Positions 9,801-16,828 of a stretch of DNA of 64,000 nucleotides are shown piece by piece. This DNA is from Leptospira perolatii (GTDB lineage Bacteria; Spirochaetota; Leptospiria; Leptospirales; Leptospiraceae). The stretch covers positions 372,001 through 436,000 of the forward strand of contig NZ_NPDZ01000002.1 of the NCBI RefSeq assembly GCF_002811875.1, in the 5' to 3' direction. Made by a program: the position numbers and the translations under genes. Positions within the stretch are counted from its first letter, which is position 1; every line of letters begins with the position of its first letter. The notes under the pieces were generated by a model. The model was not told the origin of the DNA, ran no database searches, and worked only from the letters and a program-made list of their open reading frames with translations.

Positions 9801-10226
9801 GACTTCCGGTTCAAAACCTTTTCCAACCCGAACAATAATCCCAGCTTGCAGAACTTAAACGCTCTACAAGTAGTACTCTCTACCGAGGGACTCGATTATA
9901 CTGTAGAAGTGTTGGAAGGACAGGCGAACAATCCGTTCGGTTTGGATCCGGATGGAATCTATGTAGTGATCGAACCTCTCGTAAAATCTCTCGTAGTTCC
10001 TTTGATCAACAGTATCCTGAAGGAAGTACCACTTCCACCTGAAATTACTTTCCCGAAATTGAGACATCCGACCGCAAACACTGCTTGTGCGATCAATGCT
10101 CGCAGCAATGTGATCGATTTCTTTACTCTCGACACTCCTCCAACGAGCGATCCATATATGTTAGGTGGACTTAGATTTAAAGGAACGGCGCTTTCGGATC
10201 CAGCTTCTCTGGTTGTTTGCCCTTAA
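6858..10226 (+). CDS. Giant putative lipoprotein with bacterial Ig-like (SbsA/Big_5-like) domain
   Basis: About 1122 aa from the ATG at 6858. I chose this start because AGGAAG lies six bases upstream (6846-6851). It also places a lipoprotein signal at the very N-terminus: MDLLKKRKW, hydrophobic core, lipobox LMTLAC with Cys26. The frame stays open upstream to an ATG at 6669, but that would bury the signal 63 residues in. Residues about 65-180 resemble a Big_5/SbsA Ig-like domain (RFSHSMNKT, LRPGEKYTLTVS, EPYTVEFTTT). The remainder is Asn/Gly-rich, beta-like and unrecognised. It follows the first giant lipoprotein and ends at a strong terminator. Surface exposure is an inference from the signal and composition. 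Confidence 0.85.
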   Translation: MDLLKKRKWSDIAMSLILISLMTLACKPKKEGGFDLMGIFDIGILPGGTSGGIDGSIQPTYNSVDNSVATLPADFGTKNPQAILFINSLDNVDRYKDLEIRFSHSMNKTATEPTISIVGDSGPLLGPNPGGDYYWASGQRLIFNPFRELRPGEKYTLTVSSDALTLSGKPLEPYTVEFTTTIDYGMTNKIKQGAMERTLNGDNDITYDQSANLQLTSNFQNPVSSQTIIQSIILKKSGSTSTVSICASAPCSMTNSIQLTLNGSGIDPTIGGNTYFYEIATSTGKTYRRYFSFNYGNLANANGLLSNISNGVMDEAQMLPFLGKLIEKFTTNAFKVTDDFNTPRTFQEFLIGLPNWSKKKFFDNGQWNIGEACIRPGVAGSGGTNGLDAFKNREFVSVLGSKPGNEGRGYCWVPSPTYPTYPNNVVPPKGAEDQGEWAFDKWPMAAPPFSKYNAPLQDSLGAARMNMDVYVMDMRLPPYVRNASDQQLGNVGADLRVNKGNGSVPPGLGLDLKSRYVEVDLFIVSRYEDWYTIFISPGTLMYFSTTAKLNWDPTADTALNGTDSPNINSVKLTTPSLRMARARNNLSVDTNGVISMTIRSPFAVEDTVFPLNPSDSDINSNTNNFFILPWSNPNHLPMGVYSGAEDTMDFMYTGPMTYQGSNEGGVDNILVPLIGRGTIQNLAGGTVPYVKGIITQYMLKDVIQRIAPNVLNSVVLALRDQGVTIKLPEYLPAPLQNFPLTIKFKLRSDALIKHDGTNKGLVSSLDLAFTSDYVDPQGRGLRTQAAKSGMIITRNPATPFPSTYQFSQSAANPGFLLSMHSDTLSQAAFHLWQRRGLDIVMNKLFIDTMNNFSGGNPLFQLTTTLLKASPIITILAPGRDKLQGLNGSNQLAPAARPYDDIDMIMEPVLAPNIKFKPMGTQAGVPKLRLYFTEMQLKIVAKKPSSCNGLSGEDLTSCQSDTRPNGTSYTLGTVRISMAADADFRFKTFSNPNNNPSLQNLNALQVVLSTEGLDYTVEVLEGQANNPFGLDPDGIYVVIEPLVKSLVVPLINSILKEVPLPPEITFPKLRHPTANTACAINARSNVIDFFTLDTPPTSDPYMLGGLRFKGTALSDPASLVVCP

Positions 10227-10261
10227 CGATCCTCTCTAAAATAGGATCTGGACCAAAAAAG

Positions 10262-10297
10262 AAATACCGGCGGGAAGATTTCCCTCCGGTATTTTTT
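10262..10297 (+). terminator. Rho-independent terminator of the giant lipoprotein unit
   Basis: Nine-base stem AAATACCGG (10262-10270) / CCGGTATTT (10286-10294), extended inward after one mismatch by GGGAA/TTCCC, followed by a run of T. The left arm begins with A-rich sequence, so it could work on both strands. It lies 36 bases after the stop codon. Confidence 0.85.
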
Positions 10298-10384
10298 CTT
10301 TCATTACGCACTTCGCTTTTTTCGATTTTCGTCGAAATCTTAGAGTTCCATTCGTCCAAGAAGTTCCGCCGAATCATAAACTAG

Positions 10385-10410
10385 TATAATTTATGAATAA
10401 CGGTTGTTAT
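10385..10410 (+). promoter_or_regulatory. Putative -10 box overlapping a TAAC-N4-GTTA palindrome
   Basis: A perfect TATAAT lies at 10385-10390. Six bases after it begins the palindrome ATAAC-GGTT-GTTAT (10397-10410), placed where a transcription start and repressor site would be. The -35 region is poor (AGTTCC-like), which would fit a regulated promoter. It lies 82 bases before the 36-codon ORF that leads into the SARP-like regulator. A further half-site GTGTAACG follows at about 10415-10422. Confidence 0.35.
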
Positions 10411-10491
10411 ATCTGTGTAACGTCTTGCCTCAGTTAGAATTCGTTGCATAAGTAAAAACTAAAACTAAGTAAGCAAAAGGAAGGCAATTCT

Positions 10492-10602
10492 ATGTTTCAC
10501 CATGATCCATTTAATTGTGAGCTTTTATTCACAAAATTGCATTCTTTTGCAGAAAGAACTTGCAGGATTCCAGGCACAATAGGAATGAAAAGTAGACCAT
10601 GA
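10492..10602 (+). CDS. Small ORF (36 aa) translationally coupled to the SARP-like regulator
   Basis: ATG at 10492 is preceded by the strong ribosome site AAGGAAGG at 10478-10485. It encodes 36 residues beginning MFHHDPFNCELLF and ending GTIGMKSRP. Its TGA (10600-10602) overlaps the ATG of the next gene (10599-10601) in an ATGA junction, the standard layout for translational coupling. The regulator has no ribosome site of its own as strong as this one. The peptide has two cysteines and four histidines, no membrane segment and no family I recognise. It may be a real small protein, a leader peptide, or just a translational feeder. Confidence 0.5.
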   Translation: MFHHDPFNCELLFTKLHSFAERTCRIPGTIGMKSRP

Positions 10603-12221
10603 CGTTTTACCAAATCTCTTGCTATCTCGTGGCAACGGTTCTTATTTACCGTACGCTGCATAATTTGGTATTGTTTGCGAAAAATACCAAACAGATCTAC
10701 TTACTTCATTTTGCTTTATTGCAAGTATCTTATGGAATGTACTTGTTCTTCTTCACTTTGACAGTGAACGCAGAGAGTGTCGAAAAGGCGCTGTTCTACG
10801 AAAGAATGGAAAACACTATGATTCCGATTTTCGGCACCTTTCTAGTGTTATTCGTAAACAGTTATAGAAGATTATTCAGTAAAGATTTTGTATATCTTTA
10901 TGTATTCTTGAATCTACTACTCTCCGGAATCTTGGTGACGGATCCGAATGCATATACAATGAACCTGTCTCATCCGAGAAGCTTTCCCTACTTGGGTGTG
11001 GTCATCTACGAAACCAACCAACCGATACTGGTACAGTATTTCTATCTTTCCGCAATCTTGATGATTTTCTGGACCTTGTTTAAGGTGATCAATCAATTCT
11101 TCCGGAATAACTTTAGGAACAGGTTTTTGCTCTTCGGATTGATTCTGTTTTGCGGAAACGTAATCGCTGATATCCTGGTCGCGACGGATATACTCCCAAT
11201 TCCGTACACTTCCCACTTTAGTTTTCTGGTCTTGATGTTTTCAGTGGATAGCTTCTTGACTGTGAATCAATCAGAAAGGGAGGTTCGCCTAGAATTCAAG
11301 GAAGCAGTCTCCCATTGGATTGATCGCGCAGGCTTTAGTACGATTTCATCCAATTCTACCAAAGTGTCTTCTGCCTCAGCTAGGGTGGAGAAAACTCCGG
11401 AGAAGAAAATAGAAGAAGGATATTCAGGAATCTCGAAAAGGAAAGCTCAGAATTCTAGCAAACTGAGAATCAAAACTCTAGGTCCGTTAGAAATCGAACT
11501 GGACGGTAAGAAAATCCCGGCTTCTGACTACTCGAGTAAAAAGAAATTACTGAAGCTCATCAAATTGCTGGTCATCAGATTCGGAAAAGGTGTGCACAAA
11601 GAGGAGCTCCTAGAAAATCTCTGGCCCGGAATGGGGGAGAAGAATGCACTCAACAGTTTGCATGCACTTTTGTTTAGGCTTCGAAAGATTCTGGGAAATC
11701 CGGATGCATTGGTTTTTGCCGAAGATAGACTCTACTTTCATCCGGAGCTTGTGGGTGCGGACTTTGCAGAATTCGAAAAAGACTTCGAAATTGCACAGCG
11801 CTTATTAAGAGATAAGAAAGAAGAAGAAGCATATGCACTATTTCGAAGAATACAGGAATTGTACAAAGGTGATTTCTTTGAATTTGATCTCTATTTCCCT
11901 GAATCGGATGTAAGAAGAGAATATCTAAGAAAAAGTTTGATCGAAACCTATCGAATTTTGTGTGAGCAATCCCTTAAACTAGGAGATAGCGCAACTTTAT
12001 TTGTGGATTCGGAGAGCTGGATTCGTTTGGACGATTTGGATGAAAGGGCTTGGCGATTTCACTTGGAAGCATTGCAGCAATTGGATCGAAAAAATGAAGC
12101 TCTCAGAAAGTTTGAAGATCTAAAAAAGATCTTAAAGAAAGAACTCGGAGTGGAACCTGAGCCAGAAACGATCTCTTTAATCGAAAAGATTCGTGCCCAA
12201 GTGACATCTCCCGTATCTTAA
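10599..12221 (+). CDS. Membrane-tethered SARP-like regulator (7TM + winged helix + BTAD)
   Basis: 540 aa. Residues 1 to about 215 contain about seven hydrophobic segments resembling the 7TM sensor module of some histidine kinases. A linker of about 75 polar residues follows. From about 290 an OmpR-type winged helix is visible (RIKTLGPLEIELDGKKI, then GKGVHKEELLENLWPG and NSLHALLFRLRKILG), leading into a bacterial transcriptional activator domain of helical repeats to about residue 530. The end, LKKELGVEPEPETISLIEKI, is characteristic of SARP/BTAD proteins. The winged helix should bind DNA directly while anchored in the inner membrane. The downstream gene is TatT-like; control of the TRAP uptake genes is possible but unproven. 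Confidence 0.85.
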   Translation: MTFYQISCYLVATVLIYRTLHNLVLFAKNTKQIYLLHFALLQVSYGMYLFFFTLTVNAESVEKALFYERMENTMIPIFGTFLVLFVNSYRRLFSKDFVYLYVFLNLLLSGILVTDPNAYTMNLSHPRSFPYLGVVIYETNQPILVQYFYLSAILMIFWTLFKVINQFFRNNFRNRFLLFGLILFCGNVIADILVATDILPIPYTSHFSFLVLMFSVDSFLTVNQSEREVRLEFKEAVSHWIDRAGFSTISSNSTKVSSASARVEKTPEKKIEEGYSGISKRKAQNSSKLRIKTLGPLEIELDGKKIPASDYSSKKKLLKLIKLLVIRFGKGVHKEELLENLWPGMGEKNALNSLHALLFRLRKILGNPDALVFAEDRLYFHPELVGADFAEFEKDFEIAQRLLRDKKEEEAYALFRRIQELYKGDFFEFDLYFPESDVRREYLRKSLIETYRILCEQSLKLGDSATLFVDSESWIRLDDLDERAWRFHLEALQQLDRKNEALRKFEDLKKILKKELGVEPEPETISLIEKIRAQVTSPVS

Positions 12222-12380
12222 AAACCTTTTTTCCTGTCATTGACTTGAATAAAGAGAGAGAAGGAATTCTTTCAATAAAACGACCATTCAGACAAAAATC
12301 GTTGGACGCCCACAGTCCGTCCCGTAGGTTTTCCCAGAATCCCCTAAGTTCTTTAAGTAGAAAAGTAACCATCAACCGGC

Positions 12381-13379
12381 ATGAAAAATATTATACTTTT
12401 ATTTGTAACGATTGTTACAATTACCAATCTTAATTGCTCCCTAGTATATCGGGCCACCGGATCCACTTTGAATTCGTATGCAGAGGAATATTTAGTTCCT
12501 CACTTTTTGGCATCCGAAGATTTGGACGCTGTTTGTACAGGTGGTACTGCCTTAGGTCCTTTAGTAGCCTCCTTCCAAAGAGTCGGAACCGAAGTGCATT
12601 TACCTGTCATGGTGGCTGCTATGGGTGCAGGAATCTGCTCGGAACGCAGAGCGCAGGAAGCGGAACTCTCTTACATTGCGGCAGTGCGAAAAGGAAAAGC
12701 AGAAGAAGCCGCGGACTTTCAAGCAATTCAAATTCGCCAAGAAGGAATGGCAGCAAAAAGATTCGGAGAGTCTTACAACCATTTTGTGGAATATTTCGGC
12801 GAATGGAAGGGAAGCTGTCCTTCTATGAATGAAGAAGAGCAATTTTACTTTTTAGTTGGATTGGCTTCTGGGTTGCTCGCAATTTTGCACGATCGTGCTT
12901 CTCAAGGATATGCCGGTATTACTACTGAAATTCCATCCATCGTATCTCAAGCTTCCAAATGCTTGGATCCTAAGAAATGGTGGGGAACTCCTCTTGCATT
13001 TGAAGCAGTAGTGTGGATGTCGGTTCCGGGAGTGACTCCTGCCGGAAAGGATCCGATCAAACAGTTGGAAGAGGCAGTAAAACTAGGAGACCAAGCTGGA
13101 GTCAGACTTTCTAGAGCTTTCCAAATCCAAGCAATCGCTGGCCAGGGAAATATTGAGCTTATGAAGAAGTTGATCAAAGAACATTCTTCTATCTTGGAAA
13201 AAGTTCCTCCTAAGAAAGAGTTTTTACTACTGGAAACATATGCAGAAGCATTATCTAGACACGAATCAGACAAGATTTGGGTCAAAGAAACTGGACATCG
13301 CGGACCGGTAGCTTTTGGCCCTTTTCCTGGTAAAAAGAAATCCAGCAAAGACGACGATGATTTATTAAAGGACCTATAA
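12381..13379 (+). CDS. TatT-like TRAP-associated lipoprotein
   Basis: 332 aa. The lipoprotein signal is short, with lipobox LNC and Cys19. The remainder is alpha-helical and TPR-like, with GLASGLLAILHDRA and an AVKLGDQAGVRLSRAF helix pair. It includes the phrase WGTPLAFEAVVWMSVPG and a charged Lys/Asp tail. This agrees with the TatT family, first described in Treponema as the trimeric TPR lipoprotein that partners a TRAP solute-binding protein. The order TatT, binding protein, TRAP permease in this window supports the assignment. The protein would sit in the periplasm, anchored by lipid. The start has only a weak ribosome site. Confidence 0.75.
   Translation: MKNIILLFVTIVTITNLNCSLVYRATGSTLNSYAEEYLVPHFLASEDLDAVCTGGTALGPLVASFQRVGTEVHLPVMVAAMGAGICSERRAQEAELSYIAAVRKGKAEEAADFQAIQIRQEGMAAKRFGESYNHFVEYFGEWKGSCPSMNEEEQFYFLVGLASGLLAILHDRASQGYAGITTEIPSIVSQASKCLDPKKWWGTPLAFEAVVWMSVPGVTPAGKDPIKQLEEAVKLGDQAGVRLSRAFQIQAIAGQGNIELMKKLIKEHSSILEKVPPKKEFLLLETYAEALSRHESDKIWVKETGHRGPVAFGPFPGKKKSSKDDDDLLKDL
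12404..12419. repeat. Palindrome TGTAAC-N4-GTTACA inside the start of the TatT-like gene
   Basis: Six-base perfect inverted repeat around GATT, resembling the two intergenic ATAAC-N4-GTTAT palindromes at 2945 and 10397. It lies within codons 8-13 of the coding region. It may therefore arise from the Val-Thr-Ile-Val-Thr-Ile codon run rather than from selection for protein binding. Confidence 0.25.
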
Positions 13380-13455
13380 GCTAGAAGGCTTAGGACAAAA
13401 GATTTCTATGAATCTAAACAACAGTACTGATAACAATGCGAAGGAGAACCAACAG

Positions 13456-14478
13456 ATGAAGCGGATGAAATTCAAATCTGTAATTACCTATTTTCTAATA
13501 GGAGCGGTCCTGTTCGGATTACATTCCCTCATTGCGGCGGAACCGGTCGATCGCACTATGTGCGTTTTTGATCCATCCGGAACGCACGGGGATGTTTTCA
13601 AAGCGGGACAACGCTACCAAGCTCAAGCTTTGAGTTGGGGAGTCAGAGTGGAACTCAAGGCGTATACCGATGAGGTAGTCGCAAACTCAGATTTCAAAGC
13701 AGGAAAATGTCATCTTGCGTTTCTGACCTCTTTACGTGTGAGAGGTTATGTTCCTCAATCCGGTTCTATCGAAGCGATCGGCGCGCTTCCAGGTTACGAT
13801 TTGTTGCATAGGACGATCGAAGTATTAGCAAATCCTAAAGCAAGGAAATTGAATGTAGATGGTGACTATGAAACCATGGCTATGTTTCCTGGAGGAGCTG
13901 TTTACTTACTACTTCGGGACAAGAATTTAAAGGATATCAAAGATCTCGCTGGAAAGAAAATCGCTACATTGACTTACGACCAAGCAGCAACCACTATGGT
14001 GGATATTGTTGGAGCGTCTATGGTTCCGGCGGAAATCGCGACTTTTGCCGGTATTTTTAATAATGGTAGAGCAGATGCTTGCTATTCTCCTGCAATCGGA
14101 ATCAAGCCTTTGGAATTGATGAAGGGGATTTCTCCGAACGGCGGGATTGTGCGTTTTCCAATCGGTCAGTTAACATTTCAGATCGTTGGTCGCCATAAGG
14201 ATTTTCCTGAGGGATACGGCAACACCTCGAGAGCCTGGGCTTCTACTCAGTTCGAGTCTATGCTGACACTTACCAAAAAAGCAGAGAAAGAGATCCCTGC
14301 GAAATTCTGGTTGGAAGTACCGAAAGATCAGCAAATCGGATACTTTGAGAAGTTTAGAGAAGTTCGCACTAAGCTGAGAGATAAGAAAGTATACCATCCA
14401 GCAATTCTAAAACTCATGAAGGGAGTTCGCTGCAAAGCTGACCCAGTTGCGAAAGAATGTTCGGACGACCTGGAATAG
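13456..14478 (+). CDS. TRAP-type periplasmic solute-binding protein
   Basis: About 340 aa from ATG 13456, chosen because AAGGAG lies at 13441-13446 and a Sec signal (FLIGAVLFGLHSLIAAEP) then follows directly. The upstream extension to 13408 would add 16 polar residues before the signal. After the signal come CVFDPSGTHGDVFKAG and a two-lobe binding-protein pattern with DLAGKKIATLTYDQAATT and GIFNNGRADACYSP, like TAXI/DctP-type receptors or the putative solute-binding family DUF6091. It lies between the TatT-like lipoprotein and the permease, so it should deliver substrate to that permease. The substrate is unknown; the hydrophobic-ligand preference reported for TatT systems is only a hint. Confidence 0.78.
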   Translation: MKRMKFKSVITYFLIGAVLFGLHSLIAAEPVDRTMCVFDPSGTHGDVFKAGQRYQAQALSWGVRVELKAYTDEVVANSDFKAGKCHLAFLTSLRVRGYVPQSGSIEAIGALPGYDLLHRTIEVLANPKARKLNVDGDYETMAMFPGGAVYLLLRDKNLKDIKDLAGKKIATLTYDQAATTMVDIVGASMVPAEIATFAGIFNNGRADACYSPAIGIKPLELMKGISPNGGIVRFPIGQLTFQIVGRHKDFPEGYGNTSRAWASTQFESMLTLTKKAEKEIPAKFWLEVPKDQQIGYFEKFREVRTKLRDKKVYHPAILKLMKGVRCKADPVAKECSDDLE

Positions 14479-14481
14479 CTC

Positions 14482-14556
14482 GCGTTATATATTAAAAAAA
14501 GTAGATATAGATAAGGGGAGGAATCCTTCCTCCCTGCAAGGCGGATCGGATAACGC
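14482..14556 (+). other. Structured intercistronic region between binding protein and permease
   Basis: A perfect hairpin GGGAGGAA / TTCCTCCC with a three-base loop (14516-14534) is nested within a longer-range seven-base match, GCGTTAT (14482-14488) with ATAACGC (14550-14556). There is no T-tract after the hairpin, so it is not a full terminator. Such elements between receptor and permease genes often stabilise upstream mRNA and lower permease expression; here that is inference. Confidence 0.45.
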
Positions 14557-14587
14557 CTAAATTTCCTAAGGATTGGTTTCAAATACT

Positions 14588-16555
14588 ATGTGGAGAAAAA
14601 TAGTTTCCTGGGCCGTATTGTTTTTCTTGTTCGTGCCCTTGATTCAAAGCGGCGGACAACTTCTACAAGCAAGGTTGCTTGGAGTAGGCGGCACCATTTG
14701 GCCGAATTACGCGATGATCCGAAACGTGTGTATGGCCGGAATGACCGCGGGAGGGGACGAGAGAGCTGAGGTCAGCGAATCTGATTCTGCTCTGTTAGAT
14801 GAACTGGATCTAGGATCCACAGGAACTGCTCCGAGCGCTTCCACCGGTCTGAGCGAGACTCAGCTCGAACTGCTCGAAGTCGCAGCTAACATGACCTGGG
14901 CTCAGTCCACGTATTGCGGTATAGAAAGAAGGCTTTCTTGGTTAACGATCTTTGCCACAGATTATATCCCGATGACGATGGTGGTGCTACTGTTGGTCGC
15001 CGGTACGGTATCTACTACGAGGAGATATCATATCGCTCTTAGAAATCCGGAAAACTGGTACGATGAAGTAGTTACGGAAGTAAGCCAGGTTCTCGCGAAC
15101 ATTATCTTAGTCATTTCAGCTTCTTACATGCTCATGCTACAAACCGGAGTAGAGGCCCAGATCCAAGTTCTCTGGATTGTTGGTATGGCATTTCTAGCTG
15201 GGTTAAATGTATATAATTTGATGCATCCGGTCTTTCCTAAAAAGGAAAACAATGCCGCCTTGAACCTGGTCAACGCGTCTCTTTGTATTCCTTTATACTG
15301 TTGGATGGCCTTTATATGCGCAGTGTATTTTTTCCTTTACGAACACCATCCTGCCGGACTTGCGATTTATCTCCAAAAGTTGACTGAGCATGCTACTTTA
15401 TATATTCAGATCGGACTCTATGTTTGGACGGGAATTTTGTTAAGAGACACTTCCCTGGGACGGAGATTCTTTGATATCCTGAAGCCTTGGAAATTGCCTT
15501 CTGAACTTCTTGCAGTAATCATTGTGATTGTTGCTGCTCTTCCTACAGCTTATAGCGGTGCTTCCGGCATCGTTGTGCTCGCGTTAGGTGCTACAGTATT
15601 TACTGAATTGAGGAGAGCTGGTGCGACCCAAGAGCGGGCACTCGCAGCGACCGCGATGTCAGGGAGCTTAGGAGTGGTTCTACCTCCTTGTCTGCTCGTG
15701 GTTATTGTAGCTTCCTTGAATTTAGATGTAACTACCGATGAATTGTTCCATTGGGGCTGGAGAGTCTTTGCAGTCTCTTCTTCTCTTTTCTTAGTCGTAA
15801 GCTGGTTTACAAGAAAGGAATCTTGGAAGATCAAGCCTGAGTCAAACGCATTCGGACAAACCTGGCTTGCATTTAAATCCTTCGGAGTCTACATGATTGT
15901 ATCCATTGTAATCGTGCTCGCGATCGTGTTGGGACTCGGGACTCATTTTGACGAGCATACTGCTCCGTACATTCTACCTATCGCGATGTTAGCATTGCTT
16001 TTCATCGATTATAGGTATTCTAAGAAAGAGCATCCTCATACGGAAGAAGCCCGCGAAGCAGTAAAAATTACTAGGACATCCTACGATGCAGGTTCCCACC
16101 TTGGCGCCTTACTGCTGTTAATGGGACTTTCCGCGAGTATGGGCGGGGTTTTCGAAAGATCAGAAGTGATTAATTTATTCCCGACCCAACTGGGTTCTCC
16201 ATTTAGCGCAATGCTAGTCTTGACCGTTGCACTGGTCATTATTGGTATGCTAATGGATCCTTATGGCGCGGTAATTTTGGTATCGGTAACTCTGTATCCG
16301 ATTGCAAAAGCAAACGGAATCAATCCATTGAATTTTTGGATGACTGCACTTGTTTCCTTTGAGTTAGGATATTTAACTCCGCCAGTGGCTTTGAATCACC
16401 TGCTGACCAAGCACGTAGTTCGGCACTATCTGATCAAAGAGGAACATCTTTTGGGAAAAGGATTCCTGGCTAAGAATGAACATATCGTAATTCCAATCTT
16501 GGTCCTGTTCTTGACTCTGCTTGTAACTGCCTTCGGTCCGATCTTCTTCGGATAA
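14588..16555 (+). CDS. TRAP transporter fused permease (small + large subunit)
   Basis: About 655 aa with 15 or more hydrophobic segments. After the first membrane helix comes an unusual polar region of about 90 residues, rich in Ser, Asp and Glu, likely periplasmic. Residues about 130-250 look like a DctQ-type four-helix unit and the rest like DctM. The large-subunit signatures include PTAYSGASGIVVLALG, AATAMSGSLGVVLPPC and, near the end, MDPYGAVILVSVTLYPIAKANG and ELGYLTPPVALN. The protein would import the solute using an ion gradient. I prefer ATG 14588 over an in-frame TTG at 14573 because the AAGGA run is too close to the TTG. It is the last gene before two terminators. Confidence 0.82.
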   Translation: MWRKIVSWAVLFFLFVPLIQSGGQLLQARLLGVGGTIWPNYAMIRNVCMAGMTAGGDERAEVSESDSALLDELDLGSTGTAPSASTGLSETQLELLEVAANMTWAQSTYCGIERRLSWLTIFATDYIPMTMVVLLLVAGTVSTTRRYHIALRNPENWYDEVVTEVSQVLANIILVISASYMLMLQTGVEAQIQVLWIVGMAFLAGLNVYNLMHPVFPKKENNAALNLVNASLCIPLYCWMAFICAVYFFLYEHHPAGLAIYLQKLTEHATLYIQIGLYVWTGILLRDTSLGRRFFDILKPWKLPSELLAVIIVIVAALPTAYSGASGIVVLALGATVFTELRRAGATQERALAATAMSGSLGVVLPPCLLVVIVASLNLDVTTDELFHWGWRVFAVSSSLFLVVSWFTRKESWKIKPESNAFGQTWLAFKSFGVYMIVSIVIVLAIVLGLGTHFDEHTAPYILPIAMLALLFIDYRYSKKEHPHTEEAREAVKITRTSYDAGSHLGALLLLMGLSASMGGVFERSEVINLFPTQLGSPFSAMLVLTVALVIIGMLMDPYGAVILVSVTLYPIAKANGINPLNFWMTALVSFELGYLTPPVALNHLLTKHVVRHYLIKEEHLLGKGFLAKNEHIVIPILVLFLTLLVTAFGPIFFG

Positions 16556-16575
16556 ACTTCCCCCTGGATGGGAAA

Positions 16576-16599
16576 GAGTTCCTACTTATGTAGGAGCTC
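16576..16599. repeat. Intergenic inverted repeat GAGTTCCTAC / GTAGGAGCTC
   Basis: Ten-base arms with one G.T-compatible mismatch around the loop TTAT, 21 bases after the TRAP permease stop codon. From memory, short palindromes with the core TAGGA and TTCCTA are common between Leptospira genes, so this may be a dispersed intergenic repeat. It has no T-tract. Confidence 0.4.
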
Positions 16600-16683
16600 C
16601 TGCAGAAGTGGAGAAGAAAATCGGGCTTGAAGAAAACGTGATTCTGTGAAATTTGGCGGCGGGTACCACCGCTGCCGCTCCGG

Positions 16684-16711
16684 CCCCCACCCACACAGGG
16701 TGGGGCTTTTT
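16684..16711 (+). terminator. Rho-independent terminator after the TRAP permease gene
   Basis: GC-rich stem CCCCACCC (16685-16692) / GGGTGGGG (16698-16705) with loop ACACA, then CTTTTT. It ends plus-strand transcription from the TRAP unit. The stretch 16556-16828 contains this, the inverted repeat just upstream and the bidirectional terminator just downstream, and no gene. Confidence 0.85.
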
Positions 16712-16750
16712 CACTAAAAAGTCCGGAAAATCCTTCCTTCTAAAGGGAAT

Positions 16751-16790
16751 AAAAAAGCCGCAGGGTTCCGTCCCCGCGGCTTTTGTTTTC
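16751..16790 (-). terminator. Bidirectional terminator between TRAP and phosphate transporter genes
   Basis: Nine-base stem AAAAGCCGC (16753-16761) / GCGGCTTTT (16776-16784), with T-rich sequence on the plus strand and a T run on the minus strand from the A-tract at 16751-16756. It lies 39 bases past the stop of the minus-strand PiT gene and should stop both convergent transcripts. Confidence 0.8.
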
Positions 16791-16828
16791 AAAAAGAAGA
16801 AAAGGCTGTATCTTTCTGAAATTCTATC

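Noticed and set aside
12302..12330. TTGGAC-17-TAGGTT as promoter of the TatT-like gene
   Set aside because: Both boxes are poor matches and lie in a region without other support; read-through from the SARP-like gene is equally likely.
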